Positions 7,812 through 13,810 of a stretch of 13,810 nucleotides of DNA are shown here, piece by piece. The notes beneath the pieces were generated by a model that was not told the origin of the DNA, did not search any database, and worked only from the letters and a program-made list of their open reading frames with translations. Position 1 is the stretch's first letter, and the number at the start of each line of letters is the position of its first letter. Source of the stretch: DATELY01 sp040513115 (GTDB lineage: Bacteria > Pseudomonadota > Gammaproteobacteria > Steroidobacterales > Steroidobacteraceae); NCBI GenBank assembly GCA_040513115.1, contig JBEVDW010000165.1:1-13810 (forward strand). The letters are read 5' to 3'. Made by a program: the position numbers and the translations under genes.

Positions 7812-8843
7812 ATGGCAACCCTTAGCGATTCGCGCACTGGAGCGAGATCGGCCTCGCTGCCCGGGATGGTGGAGGCGGCTCGCGGCCGGCGGCGCTTTGG
7901 CGCCGTGTTGCGGCAGTTCAAGCGCGACCCGACCAGTGCCGGACCCGACGCCTTGGTTCTTTATTACGCCTACGGGGCGAACGGGCACGCTGTGCTCGAG
8001 GGCCGCGTCATCGATCACCAAGTCTCTCGCCCTTTGGGGACGAGCGACTCGCGCTTCGTCAATCTCTCGCGCACGCTGCGACTCGTCTTCAACGAAGAAC
8101 GAGCGCACTTCCCGGTCAACGTGGCGCTGTATGACCGACGTTGGGAGGTGCGCACCGATGTCGAAGGCTATTTCCACCTGGAGATGCAGGCGCTCGATGG
8201 TGTTGCGGGCGGATGGCACCCGATCGAGGTTTCAGCCGGCCGAACCCAGGCGCGGATTCCTCTGCTGCTGCCACCGCCGGAGAATCGCCACGGCGTCATC
8301 TCCGACATCGATGACACGATCATGGTGACGGATGTGAATCGTTGGTCGACGATGCTGGCGAATACGTTCCTGAAGAATCCTTTGCAGCGCCAGATCGTGC
8401 GCGGCATGCCTGAACTGTTTCGCATCCTCGCAGCACGCAATTCGCTGCCCTCCGCGGCACCGGTGTTCTATGTGTCCGCATCGCCGCGGCAGCTGCACAT
8501 GCCGCTGCAAGCCGTGCTGGATCATCACGGCTTTCCTCCGGGAGTCTTGATCACCAAGCGCGTGACGAACGACGCCACGCGCGAGCCGTTGCGGGACCAG
8601 ATGACATACAAGCTCAAGCGCATCGAGGAGATACTCGCACGCGTCGCACACGTGACGTTCACGCTCATCGGCGACGATGGCGAGCACGATCCGGAAATCT
8701 TCCGGGAGGTTCGCGGCCGTCATCCGCATCGCATCGATCACGTGTGGATCCGGCGTGTGCATCCTGATTCGCGCCGCGTGCAGTTCGAAGATCAAGTCGA
8801 TGTAGCAACGCTGCTGTCTGAAGATCGGGCAATAAATTTTTGA
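7812..8843 (+). CDS. DUF2183 / APP1-like phosphatidate phosphatase domain protein
   Basis: A 343-aa protein of the DUF2183 family, related to the catalytic domain of yeast App1 and the lipin/LNS2 group of HAD-type phosphatases acting on phosphatidate-like substrates. Visible HAD motifs, numbered from the chosen start: DIDDT at 165-169 (nucleophile and acid Asp), YVSASP at 220-225 (motif II Ser region), K267 in MTYKLKRI (motif III candidate) and GDDGEHD at 287-293 (motif IV acids). The N-terminal half (about 45-155) looks like the beta-rich accessory region found before the catalytic domain in bacterial members (VLEGRVID, DVEGYFHLEM). No signal peptide or membrane helix is seen. The ATG at 7812 with GGAG eight bases upstream is preferred over GTG 7773. 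It is divergent from the antiporter gene, with an 86-base shared control region. The activity is inferred from family. Confidence 0.88.
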   Translation: MATLSDSRTGARSASLPGMVEAARGRRRFGAVLRQFKRDPTSAGPDALVLYYAYGANGHAVLEGRVIDHQVSRPLGTSDSRFVNLSRTLRLVFNEERAHFPVNVALYDRRWEVRTDVEGYFHLEMQALDGVAGGWHPIEVSAGRTQARIPLLLPPPENRHGVISDIDDTIMVTDVNRWSTMLANTFLKNPLQRQIVRGMPELFRILAARNSLPSAAPVFYVSASPRQLHMPLQAVLDHHGFPPGVLITKRVTNDATREPLRDQMTYKLKRIEEILARVAHVTFTLIGDDGEHDPEIFREVRGRHPHRIDHVWIRRVHPDSRRVQFEDQVDVATLLSEDRAINF

Positions 8844-8928
8844 CAGCCCTTCGCTGACCGCCCTTCGTCAATTCCAGTAGGAACCTTGGCCTCGCTGCAG
8901 ACTTCCTTCGACGGGATCCAATTGAGCG

Positions 8929-8933
8929 AGGAG
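8929..8933 (+). promoter_or_regulatory. Shine-Dalgarno that fixes the PRC-barrel start
   Basis: AGGAG lies six bases before ATG 8940. An in-frame TTG at 8886 would give a longer product, but it has no such site and adds 18 residues outside the domain. Confidence 0.7.
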
Positions 8934-8939
8934 CAGCGC

Positions 8940-9302
8940 ATGACCACTGTTAGCGGACATACATCGGCGATTCGAGCCAAGAAAGTCATTGGCACGAGCG
9001 TCAAAGACCCGTCGGGCAAGGGCATCGGCAAAGTCGAGGACATCGTGCTCGACAAGGAGTCGAACCACATCCTGTACGCCATCGTCGGCTTCGGCGGTTT
9101 TCTCGGCATGGGGGAGAAATATCATCCATTGCCATGGAGCACGCTGGACTACGATCCAGAGAAAAATGCGTACGTCGTGAATCTGACGAAGGAGCAGCTG
9201 CAAGCGGCACCTGCATACTCGATGGAAGAGCTCACCGCAGGCGACGGCACGCAGTTCAGAGACAAGGTGTACGACTACTACAGCGCGCCACGCTACTGGT
9301 AG
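8940..9302 (+). CDS. PRC-barrel domain protein
   Basis: A 120-aa soluble protein made of a single PRC-barrel, the small beta-barrel named after the photosynthetic reaction centre H subunit and also found in RimM. Family signs are AKKVIGTSVKDPSGKGIGKVEDIVLDKES near the N-terminus (family pattern of IG..V....G..IG.IED.V.D), then LYAIVGFGGFLGMGEKYHPLPW and a closing strand with YVVNLTKEQLQAAP. The C-terminal tail ends in aromatic residues (DYYSAPRYW). Stand-alone members are common in proteobacteria and often stress-linked, but their partners are mostly unknown. The gene follows the DUF2183 gene by 96 bases and converges on the DUF4185 lipoprotein gene, with a hairpin between them. Confidence 0.9.
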   Translation: MTTVSGHTSAIRAKKVIGTSVKDPSGKGIGKVEDIVLDKESNHILYAIVGFGGFLGMGEKYHPLPWSTLDYDPEKNAYVVNLTKEQLQAAPAYSMEELTAGDGTQFRDKVYDYYSAPRYW

Positions 9303-9314
9303 CGCGTGAGAGGT

Positions 9315-9346
9315 TCGCGGTGACCGCGGGAGCTCGGTCACCGCGA
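9315..9346. terminator. Perfect 12-bp hairpin between convergent genes
   Basis: TCGCGGTGACCG (9315-9326) is the exact reverse complement of CGGTCACCGCGA (9335-9346), with an 8-base loop. It lies 12 bases after the PRC-barrel stop and 35 bases beyond the DUF4185 stop, so it is well placed as a bidirectional terminator. Neither strand shows a T tract after the stem. Confidence 0.6.
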
Positions 9347-9381
9347 GGAACTACGAATTAGATTGGCGGGTTACACAGCGA

Positions 9382-10608
9382 TCAGGAGGGGCTGAAAGTA
9401 CCGTTGATGATATTCCAGGAGTCGTTGCTCTCGACTCCGGAGAAGATCAGCGTGAACTCGTGGCCGTTGTTGCGGAACCACTTGGGCGCGAAATTCCACT
9501 GAAAGACGGTTCTTTGTATTTCAGGGAAGAACAGGTCGTTGTGAAACACAGTCCATGGTCCCCACGGTTGCGGGGCTTCCGCCATGGTGAGCAACGATTC
9601 CATGCCAGCGTTGTCGGTGCCGTTGCCGTGCTGGTTCGTGTACACGAGTCGATCGATGCCTGGAATGTAGGTCATCTGCGGAAACGGTCCGACACCATCT
9701 GAATCTTCATAGATCGCAAGTCTGTCGGCAGAGGACGAAGACCATGTCGGTTGTCCGGCGCTGTCGAGTCCTGCATAGAACTGGTAGGCATTCCTGTCTT
9801 CGATCGAGCCTCGTGGCACGCGCAGAAGCATGATCTTACCGGGACGCTGCACGATGTTCAGCGTGGTCGTGTCCGTGACCTCGACGGCGACGGTGTACAC
9901 GTATTCATCGCGCGCCGCGCTGTTGTCCTTGCCGGACTGCACGAAGCTGCCGAAGCTGATACCCGTGTTGGCATGCTCGAAAGCGACATTCAGCCTGGTC
10001 CACGAGCACCCCTTGTCGCCACTTCGATAAAGGGAGAAGACGTCGTATTCCGCTGGACCTGAGCCGGGTGTGAGCCACGCATAGAGAACGCCACCGATGC
10101 TCAACGGCGCGCCATGCGCTTTCGCATCGAGCGTCGACTCGCATTCAGCGCCCACGCCCCCGTACCGATTGATCGCTTGATAATTGCCTGCGTCGCCTTC
10201 AATGCGTACGACGCCCATGCTGGCGCGGCCTTCTTGCTCGGTACCGCCGAAGCCGCCGCCATCACCCCAGATCGCATACTGATGATCATCGTCGGACCAT
10301 GTCGCCGGCCAGTTGTCGCTGCCTTCAGCCATGCGCTGATGCGAGCTCCAGTCGAAATTCACGCCGGTGATCGATGTGGATGCTGGGGCGGCTGTTGTTG
10401 AAGCAGTGGGTGGTGGAGCGCTGCTGGGTGGTGGAGCGCTGCTGGGTAGTGGAGCGCTGCTGGGTAGTGGAGCGCTGCTGCTGGCACTACTGCTATCGCT
10501 CGCACCGCTCGATCCGGATCCGCCGTCAGATCCACATCCCGTGAGCAACGTGACCACACCAATGAAGCAAGGAATGACGCACGCGCGTCGGGACTGCCGG
10601 TTTGTCAT
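9382..10608 (-). CDS. DUF4185-like lipoprotein with Ser/Pro linker
   Basis: Exported 408-aa lipoprotein. Residues 1-25 form a lipoprotein signal (Arg-rich start, hydrophobic CFIGVVTLL, lipobox LTGC, lipidated Cys25). Residues about 26-80 are a low-complexity Ser/Ala/Pro linker that holds the sextets SSAPLP, SSAPLP, SSAPPP, SSAPPP. The rest (about 81-408) resembles the DUF4185 beta-propeller-like domain, which looks similar to sialidase and glycosidase folds: WPATWSDDDHQYAIWGDGGG, YAWLTPG, SLYRSGDKGCSWTRL, LAIYEDSDGVGPFPQMTYIPG, APKWFRNNGHEFTLIFSG. Ser-rich linkers joined to carbohydrate-active domains are common in saprophytic gammaproteobacteria, so a surface role in glycan recognition or cleavage is possible but not shown. 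The ribosome site is weak. The gene runs in the same direction as the next exported protein gene, with 204 bases between them. Confidence 0.82.
   Translation of the reverse strand: MTNRQSRRACVIPCFIGVVTLLTGCGSDGGSGSSGASDSSSASSSAPLPSSAPLPSSAPPPSSAPPPTASTTAAPASTSITGVNFDWSSHQRMAEGSDNWPATWSDDDHQYAIWGDGGGFGGTEQEGRASMGVVRIEGDAGNYQAINRYGGVGAECESTLDAKAHGAPLSIGGVLYAWLTPGSGPAEYDVFSLYRSGDKGCSWTRLNVAFEHANTGISFGSFVQSGKDNSAARDEYVYTVAVEVTDTTTLNIVQRPGKIMLLRVPRGSIEDRNAYQFYAGLDSAGQPTWSSSSADRLAIYEDSDGVGPFPQMTYIPGIDRLVYTNQHGNGTDNAGMESLLTMAEAPQPWGPWTVFHNDLFFPEIQRTVFQWNFAPKWFRNNGHEFTLIFSGVESNDSWNIINGTFSPS
10409..10480. repeat. Four tandem copies of an 18-bp unit inside the lipoprotein linker
   Basis: Units at 10409-10426, 10427-10444, 10445-10462 and 10463-10480 read GGTGGTGGAGCGCTGCTG (twice) and GGTAGTGGAGCGCTGCTG (twice) on the plus strand. 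On the coding minus strand each encodes one SSAPxP sextet. As 18 is a multiple of three, copy-number change would alter linker length without breaking the frame. Confidence 0.95.
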
Positions 10609-10770
10609 GGCAGCTCAATCGCAAGTTCAGTACGTAGGTTCCGAGATAAACAACGCGAGCTCCAACCGCGCTCGTTTGTGCGATCCAGCTGTCGCGTGAC
10701 TTGGGATCGCTACGTGGTTCTTTGTGGGATCGTGCACCGTGAAAATGAATCGGTGCTGCGCGTTACGCAG

Positions 10771-10803
10771 GCGATGGGTGCGTGAGTGACACGCACCCAT
10801 CGC
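10771..10803 (-). terminator. Perfect 14-bp hairpin after the Tat-exported protein gene
   Basis: GCGATGGGTGCGTG (10771-10784) pairs without mismatch with CACGCACCCATCGC (10790-10803) around a 5-base loop. It starts 10 bases beyond the stop of the minus-strand gene ending at 10813, the place for a terminator. The minus strand after the stem has no T run, so an mRNA-stabilising role is also possible. Confidence 0.65.
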
Positions 10804-10812
10804 GAGTGGGCG

Positions 10813-11289
10813 CTACTTCACGACGTAGTCGGTGTACTCGATGAACTTGCCATCTTTGATGATGTGCAGACCTGCGGTATCGAACACCTGATCCGGCTGC
10901 CCGGGAATCTTGATCACATCGAGTCGCGCAGTCGCGACGAGCTGGCCCTTTGCGAAGAGGTTGTCCAGTCTGATCTCCGCCCAGGAGCCTGGCGGCATTC
11001 CAGCCTTTGCCGCCGCAATCGCAGCGGCAGTTCCGATCGCGGGTGGTTGATCGTCGGTCCATCGTACGGTGGCATTCGGGGCGAAGTACTTCTCGACGAT
11101 CTTGTCGATGTCGACGGGCTTCTGGTTCCACGCCTGAATGAACTCCTGGACGAGCTTGATGTTGGCTTTCTCGCGCTCCGTCAGTGGCGGCACGTTCTTG
11201 GCTGCCGCCGTTGAAACGACTCCGGCGGATGCAAGGATGCCCAGTCCGCCGGCGATGAGAAGATCACGTCGCGTTGTTAGTTGATTCAT
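10813..11289 (-). CDS. Tat-exported limonene-epoxide-hydrolase-like (NTF2-fold) protein
   Basis: A 158-aa protein with a twin-arginine signal: TTRRDLLIAGG, a hydrophobic stretch, and AAA near residue 30, so it is probably exported folded to the periplasm. The mature domain lines up with the limonene-1,2-epoxide hydrolase branch of the SnoaL/NTF2 fold. Segment KYFAPNATVRWTDDQPPAIG corresponds to YFAEDTMYQNMPLPPAYG of the Rhodococcus enzyme. R122 and D124 in ARLDV and D154 in EYTDYVV fall at the Arg-Asp...Asp catalytic triad. The Tyr-x-Asn water-binding pair is replaced here by Trp77-x-Asp79, so the reaction may differ. Alignment is by eye from memory of the family. The start at 11289 is chosen from GAGGAG six bases upstream (complement of 11296-11301); a start at 11343 would bury the Tat signal. 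The gene lies 81 bases downstream of the membrane-protein gene on the same strand. Confidence 0.82.
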   Translation of the reverse strand: MNQLTTRRDLLIAGGLGILASAGVVSTAAAKNVPPLTEREKANIKLVQEFIQAWNQKPVDIDKIVEKYFAPNATVRWTDDQPPAIGTAAAIAAAKAGMPPGSWAEIRLDNLFAKGQLVATARLDVIKIPGQPDQVFDTAGLHIIKDGKFIEYTDYVVK

Positions 11290-11295
11290 GTGCTG

Positions 11296-11301
11296 CTCCT
11301 C
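11296..11301 (-). promoter_or_regulatory. Shine-Dalgarno that fixes the Tat-protein start
   Basis: On the minus strand GAGGAG precedes ATG 11289 by six bases. It rules in the shorter product whose N-terminus is a proper twin-arginine signal, rather than the frame opening at 11343. Confidence 0.7.
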
Positions 11302-11356
11302 AAGTGACCCCGATCGAGGCCACGAATCATAGCAGCGCGACACGTGAATCCTGCTC

Positions 11357-11372
11357 GACGCTCCGAAGCGTC
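11357..11372 (-). terminator. Short hairpin over the stop of the membrane-protein gene
   Basis: GACGCT (11357-11362) pairs with AGCGTC (11367-11372) around a 4-base loop that reads TCGG on the minus strand. The stop codon (complement of 11371-11373) overlaps the stem. It is a short stem without a T tract, so this is a weak terminator candidate at most. Confidence 0.35.
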
Positions 11373-11730
11373 AATGGAACACTGACCTTATGAGCCACTC
11401 ACCCACCGTCCCCACCAGCGACATCACCAGCGCGCCACCCAACGCCCATCCGAAGCTGTCGATCTTCAGGTGATCCGTGAGCTTGTCCGTGAGGACGAGC
11501 AGGATGGCATTGATGATCCAGCGCGTGATGAAAGCGAGCAGCCAGGCAATGCCCAGCGTCGCGACGGTGAAGACCGCGAAGAGCAGCCAGCCCAGGAGAA
11601 AGTTGAGCACGCCGAAGATGGCGGCCACGAGCAACGCACTCTTCGGGCTCTTGACGTGGAACCCCGGCAGAACGGCGTCGGTAACCCAAACCGCAAGAGA
11701 GAGGATCAGCCAGGAGAGGATCAGGCTCAT
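11371..11730 (-). CDS. YvlD/phage-holin-superfamily-IV-type small membrane protein
   Basis: A 119-aa integral membrane protein with four hydrophobic segments (about 2-20, 30-47, 50-80 and 92-115), which matches the layout of the 'phage holin family 4-2' (YvlD) proteins. Typical marks are the N-terminal AVWVTDAVLPGFHVKSPKSALLVAAIFGVLN stretch and LTDKLTDHLKIDSFGWALGGAL before the last helix. Despite the family name, chromosomal members are widespread without phage genes and lysis function is not established; YvlD of Bacillus sits in an envelope-stress context. No lysis or phage gene is near. GGAG lies eight bases before the ATG. The Tat-exported protein gene follows on the same strand after 81 bases. 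Family assignment is firm; the function is unknown. Confidence 0.88.
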   Translation of the reverse strand: MSLILSWLILSLAVWVTDAVLPGFHVKSPKSALLVAAIFGVLNFLLGWLLFAVFTVATLGIAWLLAFITRWIINAILLVLTDKLTDHLKIDSFGWALGGALVMSLVGTVGEWLIRSVFH

Positions 11731-12084
11731 TTGCAGACTCCGATTGTTGAAGTTGTTCGTGGCTATCGACCGATCGGCGGGCAGGACGATCGGCCCACGA
11801 CTCGCCGGTCGTCAAGTAGGTGGGAGGTGTAGTAGTCCGGCGCGTGGAGTCCCCACCGTGATCAGCTATAGGACCAAAGCTGAGATCAGGGCTGCTCGCG
11901 CCCGAACGCTCTGATCCGAGACGTGCTTCACGCTGCATACGAGCGCTGCCACTTCGGTCCCCAGGTCTGGGCGTCTGCCGCGACGAAGCAAGTCAGCAAA
12001 TCCATGACTTCCACCGCATTCATGCGCGGGCGAACAGCAGATCATCGCGGCTCATGACTTGAACGAAATGAGTAATGCGTCGTG
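11731..12084. other. 354-base divergent intergenic region
   Basis: No credible gene is seen here; the open frames are short and lack domain features. It must carry the promoters of the YvlD-type gene (minus) and the diguanylate cyclase (plus), but no convincing -35/-10 pair was found. It holds a direct repeat of CGATCGGC at 11771-11778 and 11787-11794 (16-base period, about 1.5 helical turns), which could be an operator pair. An imperfect inverted repeat lies around 11859-11888 (TGATCAGCT with AGCTGAGATCA). Confidence 0.5.
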
Positions 12085-13488
12085 ATGGCCGGTACCGATG
12101 TAGAGAAGTGGCGCAGCAAGTACTTCGACAGCCTGAGCTCGCTCGAGAAGGAGCAGCAGCAGTTTCGTGCGCTGGAGGTTTCACTCAAGCGCCTCGTCGG
12201 GCGCCTCTGCGTGGCCGCACTCGGACAGTCATCGCGCCTCGACGATCAGATCAAGCGAATGCAAACGGCGATTCGACGCGAAGCGACGAACGATGAGCTC
12301 GACCAGATCGCACCGGCGTTGACCGATGCGATACAAGCGCTCGACCAGCCTGCGCCGGCGCCACCCGCGGTTTCAGCGCCCCCCATGCCCACCGCACAGC
12401 CGATGCGTGTGCAACTGGAGCGTCCTGATAGCACCCTGTTCGATGACGAGCGCATCCGTTCGACTCTGACCGTCTTGCTTGCAGAGCTCCGCCGCGACTC
12501 CGCGCTGGTTGAACGGGTCGATGCACTCGATGCCAGTCTGTCCGCTTCGATCTCCGACGAAGCACTGCCGGAGATACTGTCGTCACTCACCGAAATCGTT
12601 GCTTCCCGAATCAAGCGCATCGAGCACGCGAAGGATGAGATCGAAGTGCTGCTCAATCACATGGTGGGCAAGCTCGATGAGATCGGACAGTTCGTGGCCG
12701 AGCAGAACAAGAGCCAGACCGAATCCCAGGCCAGCAGCGAAACACTGAACGTCCAGCTCGCCGGCGAGATGAAGGCGATGGGCGAAAGCGTGGAGTCCGC
12801 GAACGACTTGCAGCAGATTCGCACGCAGGTTCGCGGTCGTCTCGACTCCGTTGACTGCCATCTGCAAGAGTTCCGGCAGCGCGGGACTTCGCTGGCCAAC
12901 GCGATGCGGGCGCGCAACGAGCAGATGGGTTCGCGCATCGCCGAGCTGGAAGCCGAGGCAGGCCGGCTCCAGCAACAGTTGCAAGTCGAGCAGCAGCGCT
13001 CGACGATCGACATGCTCACGAAGGTTCCGAACCGTCTCGCGTACGAGCAGCGCATCGACGATGAGTTGAAGCGTTGGCAACGTTTCAAACAGCCCACGTG
13101 CATCGCCGTGCTGGACGTCGATCACTTCAAACGCGTCAACGATACGTACGGGCATCGCGCGGGCGATCGTGTCCTGCGGGCGGTAGCCAGGTGCCTGGCC
13201 ACTCGGATTCGAAGCACGGACTTCGTGGCGCGCTACGGCGGCGAAGAGTTCGTCATGATCCTCACGGGCACTCAGCTCGACGACGCCATACGCGTCATCG
13301 ACGACGTGCGCACCGCGATCGCGGGACTCGGCTTTCACTTCCGCGGCACACCCGTCACGATCACTGTGTCGAGCGGCGTCACGCCATTGTCGGCGGGCGA
13401 TTCTTCGAGTGCTGCATTTCAGCGCGCGGACAAAGCTCTGTACCGCGCGAAACAGAGCGGACGGAACCGCTGTGTCGGCGCTGGGTGA
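12085..13488 (+). CDS. Diguanylate cyclase (GGDEF domain, DgcP-like N-terminus)
   Basis: Cytoplasmic enzyme predicted to make cyclic di-GMP from two GTP. The C-terminal GGDEF domain (about 305-460) is complete: LDVDHFKRVNDTYGHRAGD for metal and substrate binding, and the active-site loop GGEEF at 385-389. An allosteric inhibitory I-site RSTD (376-379) stands exactly five residues before it, so product inhibition is likely. The N-terminal about 300 residues have no membrane helix or signal peptide. They begin WRSKYFDSLSSLEKEQQQFRALE with a conserved helical region (8-90), an Ala/Pro linker (88-110), then long coiled-coil helices up to 306. This resembles the N-terminal region of DgcP of Pseudomonas, a pole-linked cyclase, but that likeness is judged by eye. 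ATG 12085 is used; GTG at 12082, directly before it in frame, is equally possible. No partner phosphodiesterase is nearby. Confidence 0.93.
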   Translation: MAGTDVEKWRSKYFDSLSSLEKEQQQFRALEVSLKRLVGRLCVAALGQSSRLDDQIKRMQTAIRREATNDELDQIAPALTDAIQALDQPAPAPPAVSAPPMPTAQPMRVQLERPDSTLFDDERIRSTLTVLLAELRRDSALVERVDALDASLSASISDEALPEILSSLTEIVASRIKRIEHAKDEIEVLLNHMVGKLDEIGQFVAEQNKSQTESQASSETLNVQLAGEMKAMGESVESANDLQQIRTQVRGRLDSVDCHLQEFRQRGTSLANAMRARNEQMGSRIAELEAEAGRLQQQLQVEQQRSTIDMLTKVPNRLAYEQRIDDELKRWQRFKQPTCIAVLDVDHFKRVNDTYGHRAGDRVLRAVARCLATRIRSTDFVARYGGEEFVMILTGTQLDDAIRVIDDVRTAIAGLGFHFRGTPVTITVSSGVTPLSAGDSSSAAFQRADKALYRAKQSGRNRCVGAG

Positions 13489-13504
13489 GTCATCGAGCAG
13501 AGCT

Positions 13505-13810
13505 TCAATCGCGACAATAACCCTCGCCAGCGCGTACAGTGAGGCAACTGTGCTTGCCGGCCAGCCACTTCATTCCTGTCCCTCTGCCATCCGTCGGATA
13601 CAAACGCTCCCGCGCACCATCTCGTACGAACGTGAGCTCGCCGTTCTCGATCGTGCCGGCGAACGTGCGCGGGGCGTCCAGATCGTGGATGGTCACGTCG
13701 TAGCGTTCGTTCTCTTTTGCGAGTACCAGGTACGTCCCCTCGGGACCATTCCAGCGACCCAGCCAGGTGTCGACGGCCTTTTGCGTGGGGGTCCCGACCG
13801 CAGAGGACAT
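13505..13810 (-). CDS. Conserved small protein of unknown function, cut by the window edge
   Basis: At least 101 residues are visible. The ATG at 13810 is the very last codon of the window, so the true start, perhaps with a signal peptide or lipobox, may lie outside. The visible part has the pattern of a small exported protein family: WLGRWNGPEGTYLVL, YDVTIHDLDAPRTFAG, LTFVRDG, GMKWLAGKHSCLTV, GEGYCRD. The beta-rich pattern and two closely spaced Cys near the C-terminus (in KHSC and GYC) suggest a small barrel with one disulfide. Similar proteins are, to my knowledge, annotated only as hypothetical. It converges on the diguanylate cyclase with a 16-base gap. Confidence 0.7.
   Translation of the reverse strand: MSSAVGTPTQKAVDTWLGRWNGPEGTYLVLAKENERYDVTIHDLDAPRTFAGTIENGELTFVRDGARERLYPTDGRGTGMKWLAGKHSCLTVRAGEGYCRD

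Noticed and set aside
8840..8845. Perfect TTGACA as a -35 box for the PRC-barrel gene
   Set aside because: No acceptable -10 element lies 16-18 bases downstream, so the hexamer, which overlaps the preceding stop codon, is probably chance.
10409..10480. CRISPR-like array
   Set aside because: The 18-bp units are directly abutting without spacers and encode a Ser/Pro linker in frame.
11371..11730. Prophage remnant signalled by a holin-family protein
   Set aside because: The YvlD/holin-IV family is mostly chromosomal and no other phage gene is present in the window.
11731..11765. ECF-type promoter (GAAC ... GTCT) before the YvlD-type gene
   Set aside because: The supposed -10 would overlap the ribosome binding site and leave almost no leader, so it is not a plausible promoter.
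1..13810. A new defence, secretion or biosynthetic gene system
   Set aside because: No nuclease, helicase, toxin-antitoxin pair, secretion component or biosynthetic core gene was found; genes are mostly single units of known families.

Overview
The window is GC-rich bacterial chromosome with short intergenic gaps, GTG and ATG starts, and purine-rich Shine-Dalgarno sites. The gene set (DUF3772-type MscS channel, AraC-type regulator next to a Rieske oxygenase, NhaP-like antiporter, DUF2183/APP1 protein, PRC-barrel protein, diguanylate cyclase with a DgcP-like N-terminus) fits a free-living gammaproteobacterium. A Steroidobacter-like lineage is a guess from gene content and is not proven here. 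No tRNA, rRNA, CRISPR array, transposase or integrase was seen.

Layout, left to right: the possible tail of an upstream gene with a hairpin over its stop (1-103); a large mechanosensitive channel (+); a small SnoaL/DUF4440 lipoprotein (+); a GC-rich hairpin; a badly decayed AraC-family regulator (-), divergent from an orphan Rieske ring-hydroxylating oxygenase alpha subunit (+). Then come a secreted protein built of three Cys-rich repeats (-) and a CPA1 cation/proton antiporter (-), the latter divergent from a DUF2183/APP1-like phosphatase (+). A PRC-barrel protein (+) converges on a DUF4185 lipoprotein with a short-period Ser/Pro linker (-), with a perfect hairpin between them. A Tat-exported protein of the limonene-epoxide-hydrolase fold (-) and a four-helix YvlD/holin-IV-type membrane protein (-) follow. 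A 350-base gap then leads to a GGDEF diguanylate cyclase (+), which converges on a truncated small protein at the right edge (-).

Most genes stand alone or in loose pairs, and no long operon is visible. Many products act at the envelope: channel, antiporter, lipoproteins, exported proteins, small membrane protein. That suggests housekeeping and stress functions rather than one pathway. The clearest catabolic element is the Rieske oxygenase, which has lost its likely divergent regulator and has no ferredoxin, reductase or beta subunit beside it. I found no convincing new multi-gene system. The least explained items are the Cys-rich repeat protein, the decayed regulator, and several strong gene-end hairpins without U tracts.
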